A stretch of 64,000 nucleotides of DNA from Pseudomonas sp. B33.4 (lineage in GTDB: Bacteria; Pseudomonadota; Gammaproteobacteria; Pseudomonadales; Pseudomonadaceae), in assembly GCF_034555375.1 (NCBI RefSeq), contig NZ_CP140706.1:1727001-1791000 (forward strand). Reading direction: 5' to 3'. Positions 1 to 8,945 of this stretch are shown in pieces. Position 1 is the first letter of the stretch. The number at the start of each line of letters is the position of its first letter. The position numbers were made by a program, and so were the translations under genes. A model generated the notes under the pieces. The model did no database searches, had not been told where the DNA came from, and saw nothing but the letters and a program-made list of their open reading frames with translations.

Positions 1-2642
1 TTGCCGCCGACGATGACTTCCTTGTGCATGATGCCTTGTACGAAGCCGTGGCATTCATGGATGCCAACCCTGATTACAGCCTGTGTCATGGCTACAGCCT
101 GATGTATCTGGCATTGGCCAACAGCGTCAATTACTACCGCCGTGACAAGAAAGTCTGCGAAGACTACTCGGCCGATCAGGCCGAGGAGCGCTTGCTCGAT
201 TACATGCAACAGTACCTGCCGCCGTTCTATGCCGTGCAGCGTACGGCGATCTTGCGCGACTGGTATGCGGCCATGCCGCAAGACACGATCTTCCAGTGGC
301 AGGAAGTCGGTCACACCTTTTACATGCTGGCCCGGGGCAAGGTGCGGATTCTGCCGATCCCGTATGTCGTGCGCGAAATCAACTACGAGCAGTCCGATCA
401 CAACACCGAGATCTATCACACCCTGGCCTATATGGATGGCAAGAGCGTGGCCGGGCGCGAAGCGTTTGCCGAGTTCCTCGTGTCATTGCCGACCCAGCTC
501 CAGCATCAGGATCCAGAGCAGGGCAAACAGTTTGCGCTGAAGAGTTTTGCCACGCTGGCCGAAAGCCTGCGGACCTACCGGGCACTCACCGCCGAGTTGA
601 TCTTCGAGTCGACCTGGATCGATATCGAGACCGGCCCGCAGCGTCGGTTCGGGCCGAAGCAATACGTGGAAATGCCTTTCTATAACCAGGTGTTTTTCGA
701 TCAACTGACGCAATTCGAATTTCTGTTGCACGCGATGCCGGCCGGACGCGTTCAGCTCAAAGAGCTGGAAGGCATTTGGGCTCGCCAGCAGAGCCTGATG
801 CTGGCACGCAACAATGACACCCCGGAAAGCGTGCTCGACCGCTTGTGGCAGGCGCACGACGCCAACGTGTTCAATCGCGCGGTGATCAAGCAACTGCTCG
901 TGCAATTGCAACCGCTGGACGAGGAAGACGACGCGCCAGTGCTGCGCGATTGGGTCGCGCGTCTGGACGCGGTGTTGCTCGAAGGGCATCAGCCGACATT
1001 CGCCAAAATGCTCACCGGCCGCCTGCTCGAGTGGCTCGCCGCGCGTGCGCCGGATACCGAGCAGGCCGCGGCGATTGCCCGTCACCTGGCAGACAATGCC
1101 GGTGGTCCGCAGTTCGGCATCTTTCTGCTCGATCTGGACAACGACATCGACAAGTTGCAAATCTCTCTGGACAGCTTGCTCGAAGGCCACAGCAAAGCCT
1201 TCAAGGTCGTGGTATTCACCACGGGTGAGCCGCCGGCTGCAACCACGGCACAAAATACCCTGCACTTTGTGCGAGTGACCCAAGGCAACTTCGTCGACAA
1301 GCTCAACCAGAGCGTTAATCAATCGACCTGCGACTGGCTGCTGCTGGTTGAGGCGGGTGAAGAATTCACGGCTGCCGGCCTGTTGCGTGCCGGCCTGGAA
1401 CTGATGGCTGCGCCAGGTGTGCGGGCGGTTGCCACCGATGAAATCCAGCGCCAGGAAAACGGGGCGCTGGTGGATATGTTCCGCCCGGGCTTCAACCTGG
1501 ACCTGCTGCAAAGCGTTCCGTCACTGATGGCTCGGCACTGGTTGATTCGTCGCGAAGTGCTGACAGGGCTCGGCGGTTATCAGGCCGATTTCAGCAAGGC
1601 GCTGGAGCTGGATGTGCTGCTGCGCATCATCGAGGAGGGTGGCCTCGACGGTCTGGCCCATCTCGATGAGCCCTTGCTGATCACCCGGGCGCCGGTGCTG
1701 GAAGAAAACCCTCACGAACGTCAGGCGCTGCTGCGCCACTTGGGCAATCGTGGTTACAAGGCTCAGGTCACTTCGACGCAGCCTGGCACCTGGCAGATTG
1801 ACTATCGTCATGCCGAGCGGCCGCTGGTCTCGGTGATTGTCGCCGCTGGCGACGATCTTGCCGCCTTGAAACGCTGCCTGGATGGCGTGCTGCTCAGAAC
1901 CCGTTACACCCGCTATGAGCTGTTGATTGCGGTCAACCCGAACTCGTCGGCCGAGGTCAACGACTGGTTGGCAACGCTGCACAACGGCAAAGTGCGGGTA
2001 CTGCATGCTGATCGCCCGCTCGATCAAGTGGCACTGTGCAACGCGGCCAGCGAGCAGGCGCAGGGCGAATATCTGGTGCTGCTGGCCACCGACAGCGAAG
2101 TGGTCAACCCGAACTGGATCGAGTCGTTGCTCAATCACGCCCAGCGTCCTGAAGTCGGCATCGTCGGTGCCAAACTGGTGGACCGCGATGGCAAGATCTC
2201 TCAGGCAGGTTTGATTCTCGGGTTGAACGACGGGGTGGCTTCGGCCTTCATCGGTGAGAAACACGCTAACGAGGGTTACATGCAGCGCCTGGCGGTCGAG
2301 CAGAACTATTCGGCGGTGTCGAAGGCGTGCCTGATGGTGCGCAAGGACTTGTTCGACGCGCTGGGCGGCCTGGACGACGTGACCTTCGCCGCTGGCTTCA
2401 GCGATGTCGATCTGTGCCTCAAGGCCGGGCAGGCCGGTTACCTCACCGTGTGGACGCCGCTGGTGCAGGTCTTGCACACCGGCGAGTTGCCGCAAGCCCC
2501 TGAAGCCTTGGCGGCATTGCGTGAGAAGTGGAGCGCGGCGTTTGCCCAGGATCCGGCGTATAACGCCAACCTGGCGCTGACCGGCAAAGGTTTTACCCTG
2601 GGTGAAAGTGCCCCGATCAATTGGGCGCAATTGCTCGGCTAA
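1..2642 (+). CDS. Glycosyltransferase, 5' end cut by the window
   Basis: This is the C-terminal part of a large glycosyltransferase. The reading frame is open to the left edge, so the true start lies upstream; the first full codons encode an acidic AADDDF stretch like the DxD metal/sugar-nucleotide site of TIGR00180-type glycosyltransferases. The last 270 or so residues form a second, family-2-like domain (VSVIVAAGDDLAALKRCL, later GFSDVDLCLKAGQAG). It lies 30 bp before pseB in the same direction, so a role in building or attaching the flagellin glycan is likely. The sugar and acceptor cannot be read from the sequence. The visible part is about 880 residues, long for a single-domain enzyme and in keeping with a multidomain transferase. 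Confidence 0.8.
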   Translation, partial: AADDDFLVHDALYEAVAFMDANPDYSLCHGYSLMYLALANSVNYYRRDKKVCEDYSADQAEERLLDYMQQYLPPFYAVQRTAILRDWYAAMPQDTIFQWQEVGHTFYMLARGKVRILPIPYVVREINYEQSDHNTEIYHTLAYMDGKSVAGREAFAEFLVSLPTQLQHQDPEQGKQFALKSFATLAESLRTYRALTAELIFESTWIDIETGPQRRFGPKQYVEMPFYNQVFFDQLTQFEFLLHAMPAGRVQLKELEGIWARQQSLMLARNNDTPESVLDRLWQAHDANVFNRAVIKQLLVQLQPLDEEDDAPVLRDWVARLDAVLLEGHQPTFAKMLTGRLLEWLAARAPDTEQAAAIARHLADNAGGPQFGIFLLDLDNDIDKLQISLDSLLEGHSKAFKVVVFTTGEPPAATTAQNTLHFVRVTQGNFVDKLNQSVNQSTCDWLLLVEAGEEFTAAGLLRAGLELMAAPGVRAVATDEIQRQENGALVDMFRPGFNLDLLQSVPSLMARHWLIRREVLTGLGGYQADFSKALELDVLLRIIEEGGLDGLAHLDEPLLITRAPVLEENPHERQALLRHLGNRGYKAQVTSTQPGTWQIDYRHAERPLVSVIVAAGDDLAALKRCLDGVLLRTRYTRYELLIAVNPNSSAEVNDWLATLHNGKVRVLHADRPLDQVALCNAASEQAQGEYLVLLATDSEVVNPNWIESLLNHAQRPEVGIVGAKLVDRDGKISQAGLILGLNDGVASAFIGEKHANEGYMQRLAVEQNYSAVSKACLMVRKDLFDALGGLDDVTFAAGFSDVDLCLKAGQAGYLTVWTPLVQVLHTGELPQAPEALAALREKWSAAFAQDPAYNANLALTGKGFTLGESAPINWAQLLG

Positions 2643-2672
2643 GCCTGGCGAACAGGACACAGGAATTCAGAC

Positions 2673-3674
2673 ATGTTCAACGGTAAATCGATTTTCATCT
2701 CCGGCGGCACCGGCTCGTTCGGGCGCAAATTCATCGCCCGCCTGCTGGAGCAATACCAGCCCAAGCGCGTGGTGGTGTTTTCCCGTGATGAACTGAAGCA
2801 GTATGAAATGCAGCAGACGTTCAACGCGCCGTGCATGCGTTACTTCATCGGTGACGTGCGCGATGCCGATCGTCTGCGTCAGGCCATGCGCGGCATCGAC
2901 TACGTCGTGCATGCCGCCGCGCTGAAGCAAGTGCCGGCGGCGGAATACAACCCGACCGAATGCATTCGCACCAACGTCAATGGCGCGGAGAACATCATCG
3001 CCGCCGCCATCGACAACGGCGTGAAAAAAGTCGTCGCGTTGTCCACTGACAAGGCAGCCAGCCCGATCAACCTGTACGGCGCGACCAAGTTGCTCTCGGA
3101 CAAGTTGTTCGTCGCCGCCAACAACATTGCCGGCGAGCAGCCAACCCGGTTTGCCGTGGTGCGTTACGGCAATGTGGCCGGTTCGCGCGGTTCCGTGGTG
3201 CCGTTCTTCAGCCAGATGATCGCCGACGGCGCGCAGGAGTTGCCGATCACCGACGCGCGCATGACACGCTTCTGGATCACCCTCGACCACGGCGTGCAAT
3301 TTGTGCTCGACAGCTTTGCGCGCATGCACGGTGGTGAAGTGTTCGTGCCGAAGATTCCGTCGATCCGCATCGTCGATCTGGCGCGTGGCATGGCTGAACA
3401 TCTGCCGCACAAGAACGTCGGCATTCGTCCCGGTGAAAAACTGCATGAGCTGATGGTGCCGCTGGACGATGCGCGGATGACCCTCGAGTTTGCGGATCAC
3501 TACACCATCCAGCCGTCGATTCGCTTTACCAGCGTCGATGTCGATTTTGCCGTCGACAATCTTGGCGAGCAGGGGCGCGCCGTGAGCGAAGATTTCGAAT
3601 ACCGCTCCGACACCAATCCGCATTTCCTCTCGGTCGGGCAGATCGCCGACCTGCACGCGAAGCTCTCGGTATGA
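2673..3674 (+). CDS. pseB: UDP-GlcNAc 4,6-dehydratase (inverting), PseB
   Basis: PseB catalyses the first step of pseudaminic acid synthesis: NADP-dependent 4,6-dehydration and C5 inversion of UDP-GlcNAc in the cytoplasm. The 333-residue protein has the normal family length. It carries the Rossmann motif GGTGSFG at residues 11-17 and the short-chain dehydrogenase active-site segment STDKAASPINLYGATK, with the Asp-Lys pair and Tyr typical of FlaA1/PseB. The ATG follows the purine-rich AGGAATTCAG. Its stop overlaps the pseC start by 4 bp, so the two are translationally coupled. Confidence 0.95.
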   Translation: MFNGKSIFISGGTGSFGRKFIARLLEQYQPKRVVVFSRDELKQYEMQQTFNAPCMRYFIGDVRDADRLRQAMRGIDYVVHAAALKQVPAAEYNPTECIRTNVNGAENIIAAAIDNGVKKVVALSTDKAASPINLYGATKLLSDKLFVAANNIAGEQPTRFAVVRYGNVAGSRGSVVPFFSQMIADGAQELPITDARMTRFWITLDHGVQFVLDSFARMHGGEVFVPKIPSIRIVDLARGMAEHLPHKNVGIRPGEKLHELMVPLDDARMTLEFADHYTIQPSIRFTSVDVDFAVDNLGEQGRAVSEDFEYRSDTNPHFLSVGQIADLHAKLSV

Positions 3675-4828
3675 TTCCCTACGGTCGGCAAAGCGTCGAT
3701 CAGGCAGACATCGACGCCGTCGTCGACGTGCTGCAGTCGGACTGGCTGACCCAGGGGCCGAGCATCGAGCGTTTCGAGCAGGCGATGGCCGAGCGTTGCC
3801 AGGCCGACTTCGCCGTCGCGGTGTGCAACGCCACGGCGGCGCTGCACATTGCTTGCCTGGCGGCAGGCCTGGGGCCGGGTGATCGGTTGTGGACGACGCC
3901 CAACACCTTTCTCGCCTCGGCCAACTGTGGACGTTATTGCGGTGCCGAGGTTGATTTTGTCGACATCGATCCGCTGACCTGGAACCTCGATGCCTTCGCC
4001 CTCGCCGCGAAACTCGAGCAGGCCGAGCAGGACGGCGCCTTGCCGAAAGTGCTGGTGGCGGTGGCGTTCTCCGGGCAGAGCTGCGACATGCGCAGAATTG
4101 CCGAGCTGGCCGAGCGCTACAACTTCACGGTGATCGAAGATGCGTCGCACGCGGTCGGTGCGTCCTATGCCGGACGTCCGGTGGGCTGTGGCCAATTCGC
4201 GGCGATGACGGTGTTCAGTTTCCACCCGGTGAAGATCATCACCAGCGCCGAGGGCGGTATGGTCTTGACCCATCGCCCGGAGCTGGCCGAGCGCCTGCGA
4301 CGCCTGCGCTGCCACGGCATGACCCGCGATCCGCAGCAGATGAGCGAGCCGAGCCACGGTCCGTGGTACTACGAGCAGATCGAGCTGGGTTTCAATTACC
4401 GGATCACCGATCTGCAGGCTGCGCTGGGTTTGTCGCAACTGGGCAAACTCGACGACTTCATCGCCCGGCGTCGCGAACTGGCGGCGCGTTACGATCGTCT
4501 GCTGGCGTATTTGCCGGTGACGTTGCCCAGCCTTCAGCCTGAGGCAGAGTCGGCCTGGCATCTGTATGTGATTCGCTTGCAGACCGATCGCATCAGCCTC
4601 AGTCACCGTCAGGTGTTTGAAGGCTTGCGCAGTGCCGGTATTGGCGTGAATCTGCACTACATTCCTGTGCATCTGCAGCCTTATTATCGCGACCTGGGAT
4701 TCGCCGAGGGCGATTTCCCCGAAGCCGAGCGGTATTACGCCGAGGCGATCAGCCTGCCGCTGTTTCCACTGTTGAGCGATGAACAACAGGATTACGTGGT
4801 CGAGCAATTGCGTCGGCTGACCGAATAA
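3671..4828 (+). CDS. pseC: UDP-4-amino-4,6-dideoxy-GlcNAc-altrosamine aminotransferase, PseC
   Basis: PseC is a PLP-dependent aminotransferase of the DegT/DnrJ/EryC1 family. It moves an amino group from glutamate to C4 of the PseB product. The 385-residue protein has the family hallmarks: an N-terminal QADIDAVVDVLQSDWLTQGP segment, and FSFHPVKIIT with the PLP-binding lysine followed by the EGGM stretch. The C-terminal half holds the conserved FNYRITDLQAALG. The ATG overlaps the pseB stop (ATGA). A 31-bp gap separates it from the methyltransferase gene. Confidence 0.95.
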   Translation: MIPYGRQSVDQADIDAVVDVLQSDWLTQGPSIERFEQAMAERCQADFAVAVCNATAALHIACLAAGLGPGDRLWTTPNTFLASANCGRYCGAEVDFVDIDPLTWNLDAFALAAKLEQAEQDGALPKVLVAVAFSGQSCDMRRIAELAERYNFTVIEDASHAVGASYAGRPVGCGQFAAMTVFSFHPVKIITSAEGGMVLTHRPELAERLRRLRCHGMTRDPQQMSEPSHGPWYYEQIELGFNYRITDLQAALGLSQLGKLDDFIARRRELAARYDRLLAYLPVTLPSLQPEAESAWHLYVIRLQTDRISLSHRQVFEGLRSAGIGVNLHYIPVHLQPYYRDLGFAEGDFPEAERYYAEAISLPLFPLLSDEQQDYVVEQLRRLTE

Positions 4829-4859
4829 CTGCCGCGGTGGCACCGGATGAGTATCTGCA

Positions 4860-5480
4860 ATGCGTCCTTTGAGTGAGCAGGAACAGTTCTGGCAGGGCGA
4901 CTTCGGTAACCGGTACGTCGAGCGCAATGTCGGGCAACCGCTGGTGGCGGCCAACCTGGCGTTGTTTGCCAAAGCGCTGAGCCGCGCCGCAGGCATCGAG
5001 AGTCTGCTAGAGCTGGGCACCAGCGCCGGCAACAATTTGCAGGCGTTGCATCAACTGCTGCCACGCTGCGAGCTGTTCGGTGTCGAGATCAACGACAACG
5101 CCTGTGCGCAGGCACGGACGTTGGGCACTGCCCGGATCTGGCAGGGCTCGCTGTTCGATTTTCCGCGTGAACGCCGTTACGACCTGACGTTGAGCAAAGG
5201 CGTGCTGATCCACCTGGCTCCGGAGCTGTTGCCGACGGCTTATGCGCAGTTGTATGAGTTGAGCCAGCGCTACATCCTGATCGCCGAGTATTACAATCCG
5301 GTGCCGGTGGAAGTGTCTTATCGTGGCAACAGCGGCAAGCTGTTCAAGCGTGATTTCGCCGGCGAAATGCTTGATCGTTATGCCGATCTGCAGTTGCTGG
5401 ATTATGGTTTTGTCTATCACCGCGATCCGCAGTTTCCTGTGGACGATATCACCTGGTTTCTGCTGGAAAAACGCCCTTGA
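4860..5480 (+). CDS. Pseudaminic acid biosynthesis-associated methyltransferase
   Basis: This 206-residue protein looks like a class I SAM-dependent methyltransferase. A motif I variant, LLELGTSAGNNLQAL, is followed by the acidic FGVEIND at the end of strand 2, and LSKGVLIHLAPELLP matches the motif of the Pse-associated methylase family. It sits between pseC and pseF and overlaps pseF by 4 bp (TTGA), so it is part of the operon. It probably methylates pseudaminic acid, a precursor, or the finished glycan. The acceptor is unknown, and it is not one of the six core Pse enzymes. Confidence 0.85.
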   Translation: MRPLSEQEQFWQGDFGNRYVERNVGQPLVAANLALFAKALSRAAGIESLLELGTSAGNNLQALHQLLPRCELFGVEINDNACAQARTLGTARIWQGSLFDFPRERRYDLTLSKGVLIHLAPELLPTAYAQLYELSQRYILIAEYYNPVPVEVSYRGNSGKLFKRDFAGEMLDRYADLQLLDYGFVYHRDPQFPVDDITWFLLEKRP

Positions 5481-6172
5481 GCAACGTCGCAATTATCCCG
5501 GCCCGTGGTGGCAGCAAACGCATTGCGCGCAAGAATCTCTTGCCGTTTGATGGCGTGCCGATGCTGGTCCGTTCGATCCGCACGGCGCTGGATTCAGGTT
5601 TGTTCGAGCAGGTGGTGGTCAGCACCGACGATGCCGAGATTGCTGAGGTGGCGCGAGCGCACGGTGCGCAGGTGCCCTTCATGCGTCCGGCGGCGCTGGC
5701 CGATGACTTCACCGGCACCGCGGCGGTGATCGTGCACGCCTTGCAGCAGCTGCCGGCCTTCGAGTACGCCTGTTGCGTGTACGCCACGGCGCCGCTGTTG
5801 CAGGCACGTTATCTGCGCCACGGCATCGAGTTGCTGGAGCAACGCCCGGACAAGTCCTTCGCGTTCTCCGTGTGCGGTTTTGGTTTTCCGGTACAGCGTG
5901 CACTGACACTGGATGCGCAGGGCGCCTTGACTGCTTTGTATCCCGAATTTCGCCAGACCCGCTCCCAGGACCTGCCCGAAGCCTTTCAGGACGCCGGCCA
6001 GTTTTACTGGGGGCGCAGTGAGGCGTGGTTGCGTGGCGAAGTGCTCTATTCGCCCGCCAGCCTGCCGGTGATTCTGCCCCGTCATCTGGTGCAGGACATC
6101 GACACCCTTGAAGACTGGAAACGCGCCGAATACCTTTACGCCGCGCTCAAGGCCGGTGGAGAGTTGCAATGA
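5477..6172 (+). CDS. pseF: Pseudaminic acid cytidylyltransferase, PseF
   Basis: PseF activates pseudaminic acid with CTP to give CMP-Pse, the donor for flagellin glycosylation. The 231-residue protein begins with the nucleotide-binding motif IIPARGGSKRIARKN, diagnostic of CMP-sialic acid synthetase-type enzymes, and has the later CCVYATAPLL segment. The start is a TTG that overlaps the stop of the methyltransferase (TTGA). No in-frame ATG precedes the motif, and the TTG leaves only four residues before it, so the rare start is well supported. Confidence 0.93.
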   Translation: MSNVAIIPARGGSKRIARKNLLPFDGVPMLVRSIRTALDSGLFEQVVVSTDDAEIAEVARAHGAQVPFMRPAALADDFTGTAAVIVHALQQLPAFEYACCVYATAPLLQARYLRHGIELLEQRPDKSFAFSVCGFGFPVQRALTLDAQGALTALYPEFRQTRSQDLPEAFQDAGQFYWGRSEAWLRGEVLYSPASLPVILPRHLVQDIDTLEDWKRAEYLYAALKAGGELQ

Positions 6173-7674
6173 GAGTTTTGATTCGTGCCGACGCCTCGCC
6201 CACCATCGGCAGCGGCCACATTGCCCGCTGTCTGACACTGGCGCGCGTGTTGCGCGGGCAGGGCAGCCACGTCGCGTTTGCCTGCCGCTGTCTGCCAGGC
6301 CATCGCCTGGATGCCTTGCGCGCCGAAGGCTTCGAGACATTTGCGCTGCCCGAGCGCTATGCCGCTGAAGACCCGCAGCAAGCCATCGAATCGATGCTGC
6401 CGTGGCAGGCCGACATTGACGCGTTGGGCATGCAGCTTGGAGGTCAGGCCGAGTTTGACTGGATTATCGTTGACCACTACGGCCTCGATCACCATTGGCA
6501 AACGGCTGCTCGGCAGTGGGCGCCACGGATTGCGGCAGTGGATGATCTTGCCACGCGGCGCTACAGCGTCGATCTGTTGCTCAATCAGAATCTCTCGGGG
6601 CTGCACGAACATTATCAGCCGCTGTTGCCTGACGGGTGCCGTACCTTGCTCGGCCCACGCTATGCCCTGTTGCGTGAAGAATTCCGCTGCCCGGCCATCG
6701 AGATCAAACCCCGGGCCCAGCGCGTATTGGTCAACTTCGGCGGTTTCGATGCCGCGCGGCAAACCCATCACGCGATGCTCGCGCTGGCCGATTTTACCGA
6801 GTTGCAGGTGGACTTCGTCGCTGGCGCCGACAATCCGGCATGGGCGCAGATGCAGGCCCTGGCCGAGACACGGCCGAACTGGCGTCTGCACAGTTTTGTC
6901 AGCGACTTCTACCAGCGCATGACCGAGGCTGATCTGTTTATCGGCGCCGGGGGCGGCACCAGTTGGGAACGGGCGGCAATGGGGCTGCCGACGATCTGTA
7001 TTGCCGTGTCGAACAATCAGCAGCGCAACGGCGAAGTCATGGCGGCAGCCGGCGCGCATGTGTTCATGGGCGCTCGTGAGCAGGTCAGTGTCGAGCAGTT
7101 GCGCGATGCCATCGGCTTTGTCACCGGCAATCATTATTTGCGCCATAGTCTGGCGGAGCGCTCGCGACAACTGGTCGACGGCCGCGGTGCCGAGCGTGTC
7201 GCGGCGGCACTGGCCGGTGCGGTGCTCAAGGTGCGTGCGGCGACCCTGGACGATGCGCAGTTGCTGTTCGATGGACGCAATGCCGAAGCGGTACGGCGCT
7301 GGTCGCTGGACAGCGGCGTGATCGACTGGCCGCAGCACCTGAACTGGCTGACGGCGAGTTTACGCAATCCACAGCGCCTGCTGCTGATCGCCGAGGCGGA
7401 CGACGGCGCGGTCGGCGTTGTGCGGTATGACCTGCGCGGGTTTGCAGCCGAAGTCTCGATCTACCTGCTCGAACGGCGGATGGGGCTGGGGTGGGGCAGG
7501 GCGCTATTGGCCCGTGGCGAGGCATTTGTTGCCGCGCACTGGCCGCAACTGACGGTCATCACCGCTCAGGTATTGCCGGACAATCGTCCCTCGTTGAATG
7601 TGTTTCGTGACGCCGGGTTCACCCAGAGTGCCTGTGCGTTCACCCGTGTTTTGAAGGACCACCCGCATGACTAG
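6169..7674 (+). CDS. pseG: PseG nucleotidase fused to a PseH-like N-acetyltransferase
   Basis: The N-terminal 340 or so residues match PseG, the hydrolase that removes UDP from UDP-2,4-diacetamido-2,4,6-trideoxy-altrose. It has the GSGHIARC segment with His17 and GGGTSWERAAMGLPTI near residue 265. The remaining 155 residues form a GNAT acetyltransferase (start VRAATLDDAQLLFDGRN; acetyl-CoA loop RRMGLGWGRALLARGE; end TAQVLPDNRPSLNVFRDAGF), as expected for PseH, which acetylates the 4-amino group one step earlier. At 501 residues it is much longer than lone PseG. No separate pseH is seen, so the fusion probably supplies both steps. Both junctions overlap neighbours (4 bp with pseF, 8 bp with pseI). 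Confidence 0.92.
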   Translation: MRVLIRADASPTIGSGHIARCLTLARVLRGQGSHVAFACRCLPGHRLDALRAEGFETFALPERYAAEDPQQAIESMLPWQADIDALGMQLGGQAEFDWIIVDHYGLDHHWQTAARQWAPRIAAVDDLATRRYSVDLLLNQNLSGLHEHYQPLLPDGCRTLLGPRYALLREEFRCPAIEIKPRAQRVLVNFGGFDAARQTHHAMLALADFTELQVDFVAGADNPAWAQMQALAETRPNWRLHSFVSDFYQRMTEADLFIGAGGGTSWERAAMGLPTICIAVSNNQQRNGEVMAAAGAHVFMGAREQVSVEQLRDAIGFVTGNHYLRHSLAERSRQLVDGRGAERVAAALAGAVLKVRAATLDDAQLLFDGRNAEAVRRWSLDSGVIDWPQHLNWLTASLRNPQRLLLIAEADDGAVGVVRYDLRGFAAEVSIYLLERRMGLGWGRALLARGEAFVAAHWPQLTVITAQVLPDNRPSLNVFRDAGFTQSACAFTRVLKDHPHD

Positions 7675-8719
7675 TTTCAAGATCGGCAACCGCTTGATCG
7701 GCGCCGACGCGCCGCCCTTCATCATTGCCGAGATGAGTGGCAACCATAACCAGTCACTGGACGTTGCCCTGCAAATTGTCGAGGCGGCGGCCAAGGCCGG
7801 GGCGCATGCGCTGAAGCTGCAAACCTACACCGCCGAAACCATGACGCTGGATTTGTCGGAAGGCGAATTCTTCATCAAGGATCCGGGCAGTCTGTGGGCG
7901 GGTACTTCGCTTTATGATCTGTATGAAAAGGCCCATACGCCGTGGGAATGGCATGCGCCGATTTTCGCCCGGGCCAAAGAGTTGGGCATGCTTGCGTTCT
8001 CCACGCCGTTCGATGACACCGCAGTCGACTTTCTCGAAAGCCTTGATGTACCGGCCTACAAGATCGCCAGTTTCGAAAACACTGACTTGCCGTTGATCCG
8101 CCGCGTGGCCGCCACTGGCAAACCTCTGATCATTTCCACCGGCATGGCCAGCATTGCCGAGCTGGATGAAGCCGTGCGCGCCGCGCGCGAAGCCGGTTGC
8201 AAGGATCTGGTGCTGCTCAAGTGCACCAGCACGTACCCGGCCACGCCGCTCAACAGCAACGTGAGAACCATCCCCCATCTGCGCGAATTGTTCGGCTGCG
8301 AAGTGGGGCTGTCGGATCACTCGATGGGCGTTGGCGTATCGGTGGCCGCCGTGGCGCTCGGTGCGACGGTGGTGGAAAAGCACTTCACCCTCGACCGTTC
8401 AGCAGGCGGCGTCGATGCCAGTTTCTCTCTGGAGCCGGCGGAAATGGCCAGCCTGGTGGTGGAAACCGAACGCGCCTGGCAAGCCATGGGCCAGGTGCAT
8501 TACGGTGTGACAGAGGCCGAACGCAAGTCGCTGGTCTATCGCCGCTCGCTGTATGTCACCGCCGACATGGCCGCCGGTGACACCTTTACCGGGGACAATC
8601 TGCGCGCCATTCGCCCGGGCCTCGGTCTGCCGCCCAAGCACACCGACGCGGTTCTCGGCCGCCGCGCCCGCGCGCCGATCAAGCGCGGCACGCCGCTGGA
8701 CTGGTCGTTGGTCGAATAA
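7667..8719 (+). CDS. pseI: Pseudaminic acid synthase, PseI
   Basis: PseI condenses the PseG product with phosphoenolpyruvate to make pseudaminic acid. The 350-residue protein matches the NeuB/SpsE family. The N-terminal barrel has IIAEMSGNHNQSLDVAL, the middle has KLQTYTAETMTL and STPFDDTAVDFLESL, then LSDHSMGVGVSVAAVALGA and VVEKHFTLDRS. A C-terminal SAF (antifreeze-like) domain starts near residue 290. It overlaps the fused pseG end by 8 bp and is the last gene of the tightly packed pse run; 226 bp follow before the next gene. Confidence 0.95.
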   Translation: MTSFKIGNRLIGADAPPFIIAEMSGNHNQSLDVALQIVEAAAKAGAHALKLQTYTAETMTLDLSEGEFFIKDPGSLWAGTSLYDLYEKAHTPWEWHAPIFARAKELGMLAFSTPFDDTAVDFLESLDVPAYKIASFENTDLPLIRRVAATGKPLIISTGMASIAELDEAVRAAREAGCKDLVLLKCTSTYPATPLNSNVRTIPHLRELFGCEVGLSDHSMGVGVSVAAVALGATVVEKHFTLDRSAGGVDASFSLEPAEMASLVVETERAWQAMGQVHYGVTEAERKSLVYRRSLYVTADMAAGDTFTGDNLRAIRPGLGLPPKHTDAVLGRRARAPIKRGTPLDWSLVE

Positions 8720-8945
8720 GCCGATCTGCACCGATTCGGCAAAATAGCGTGACCTGCGAGTCATAACGCGCATCTTCACTGTATTGTATTGATCGGGGAG
8801 ATGGCGCCTGGCTCGTTTTCGATTCCAGTGATAGCCCTTTGCGCTCCCCGTGGCTGCCCGTTGTGGCGGCCGTTTTCTGTTTGTCGGCGCCCCTCGAAAT
8901 CCTTGCGAGCGGTGGTCTTGGGCTGTTTTTTATTGGGAAGCCGTA

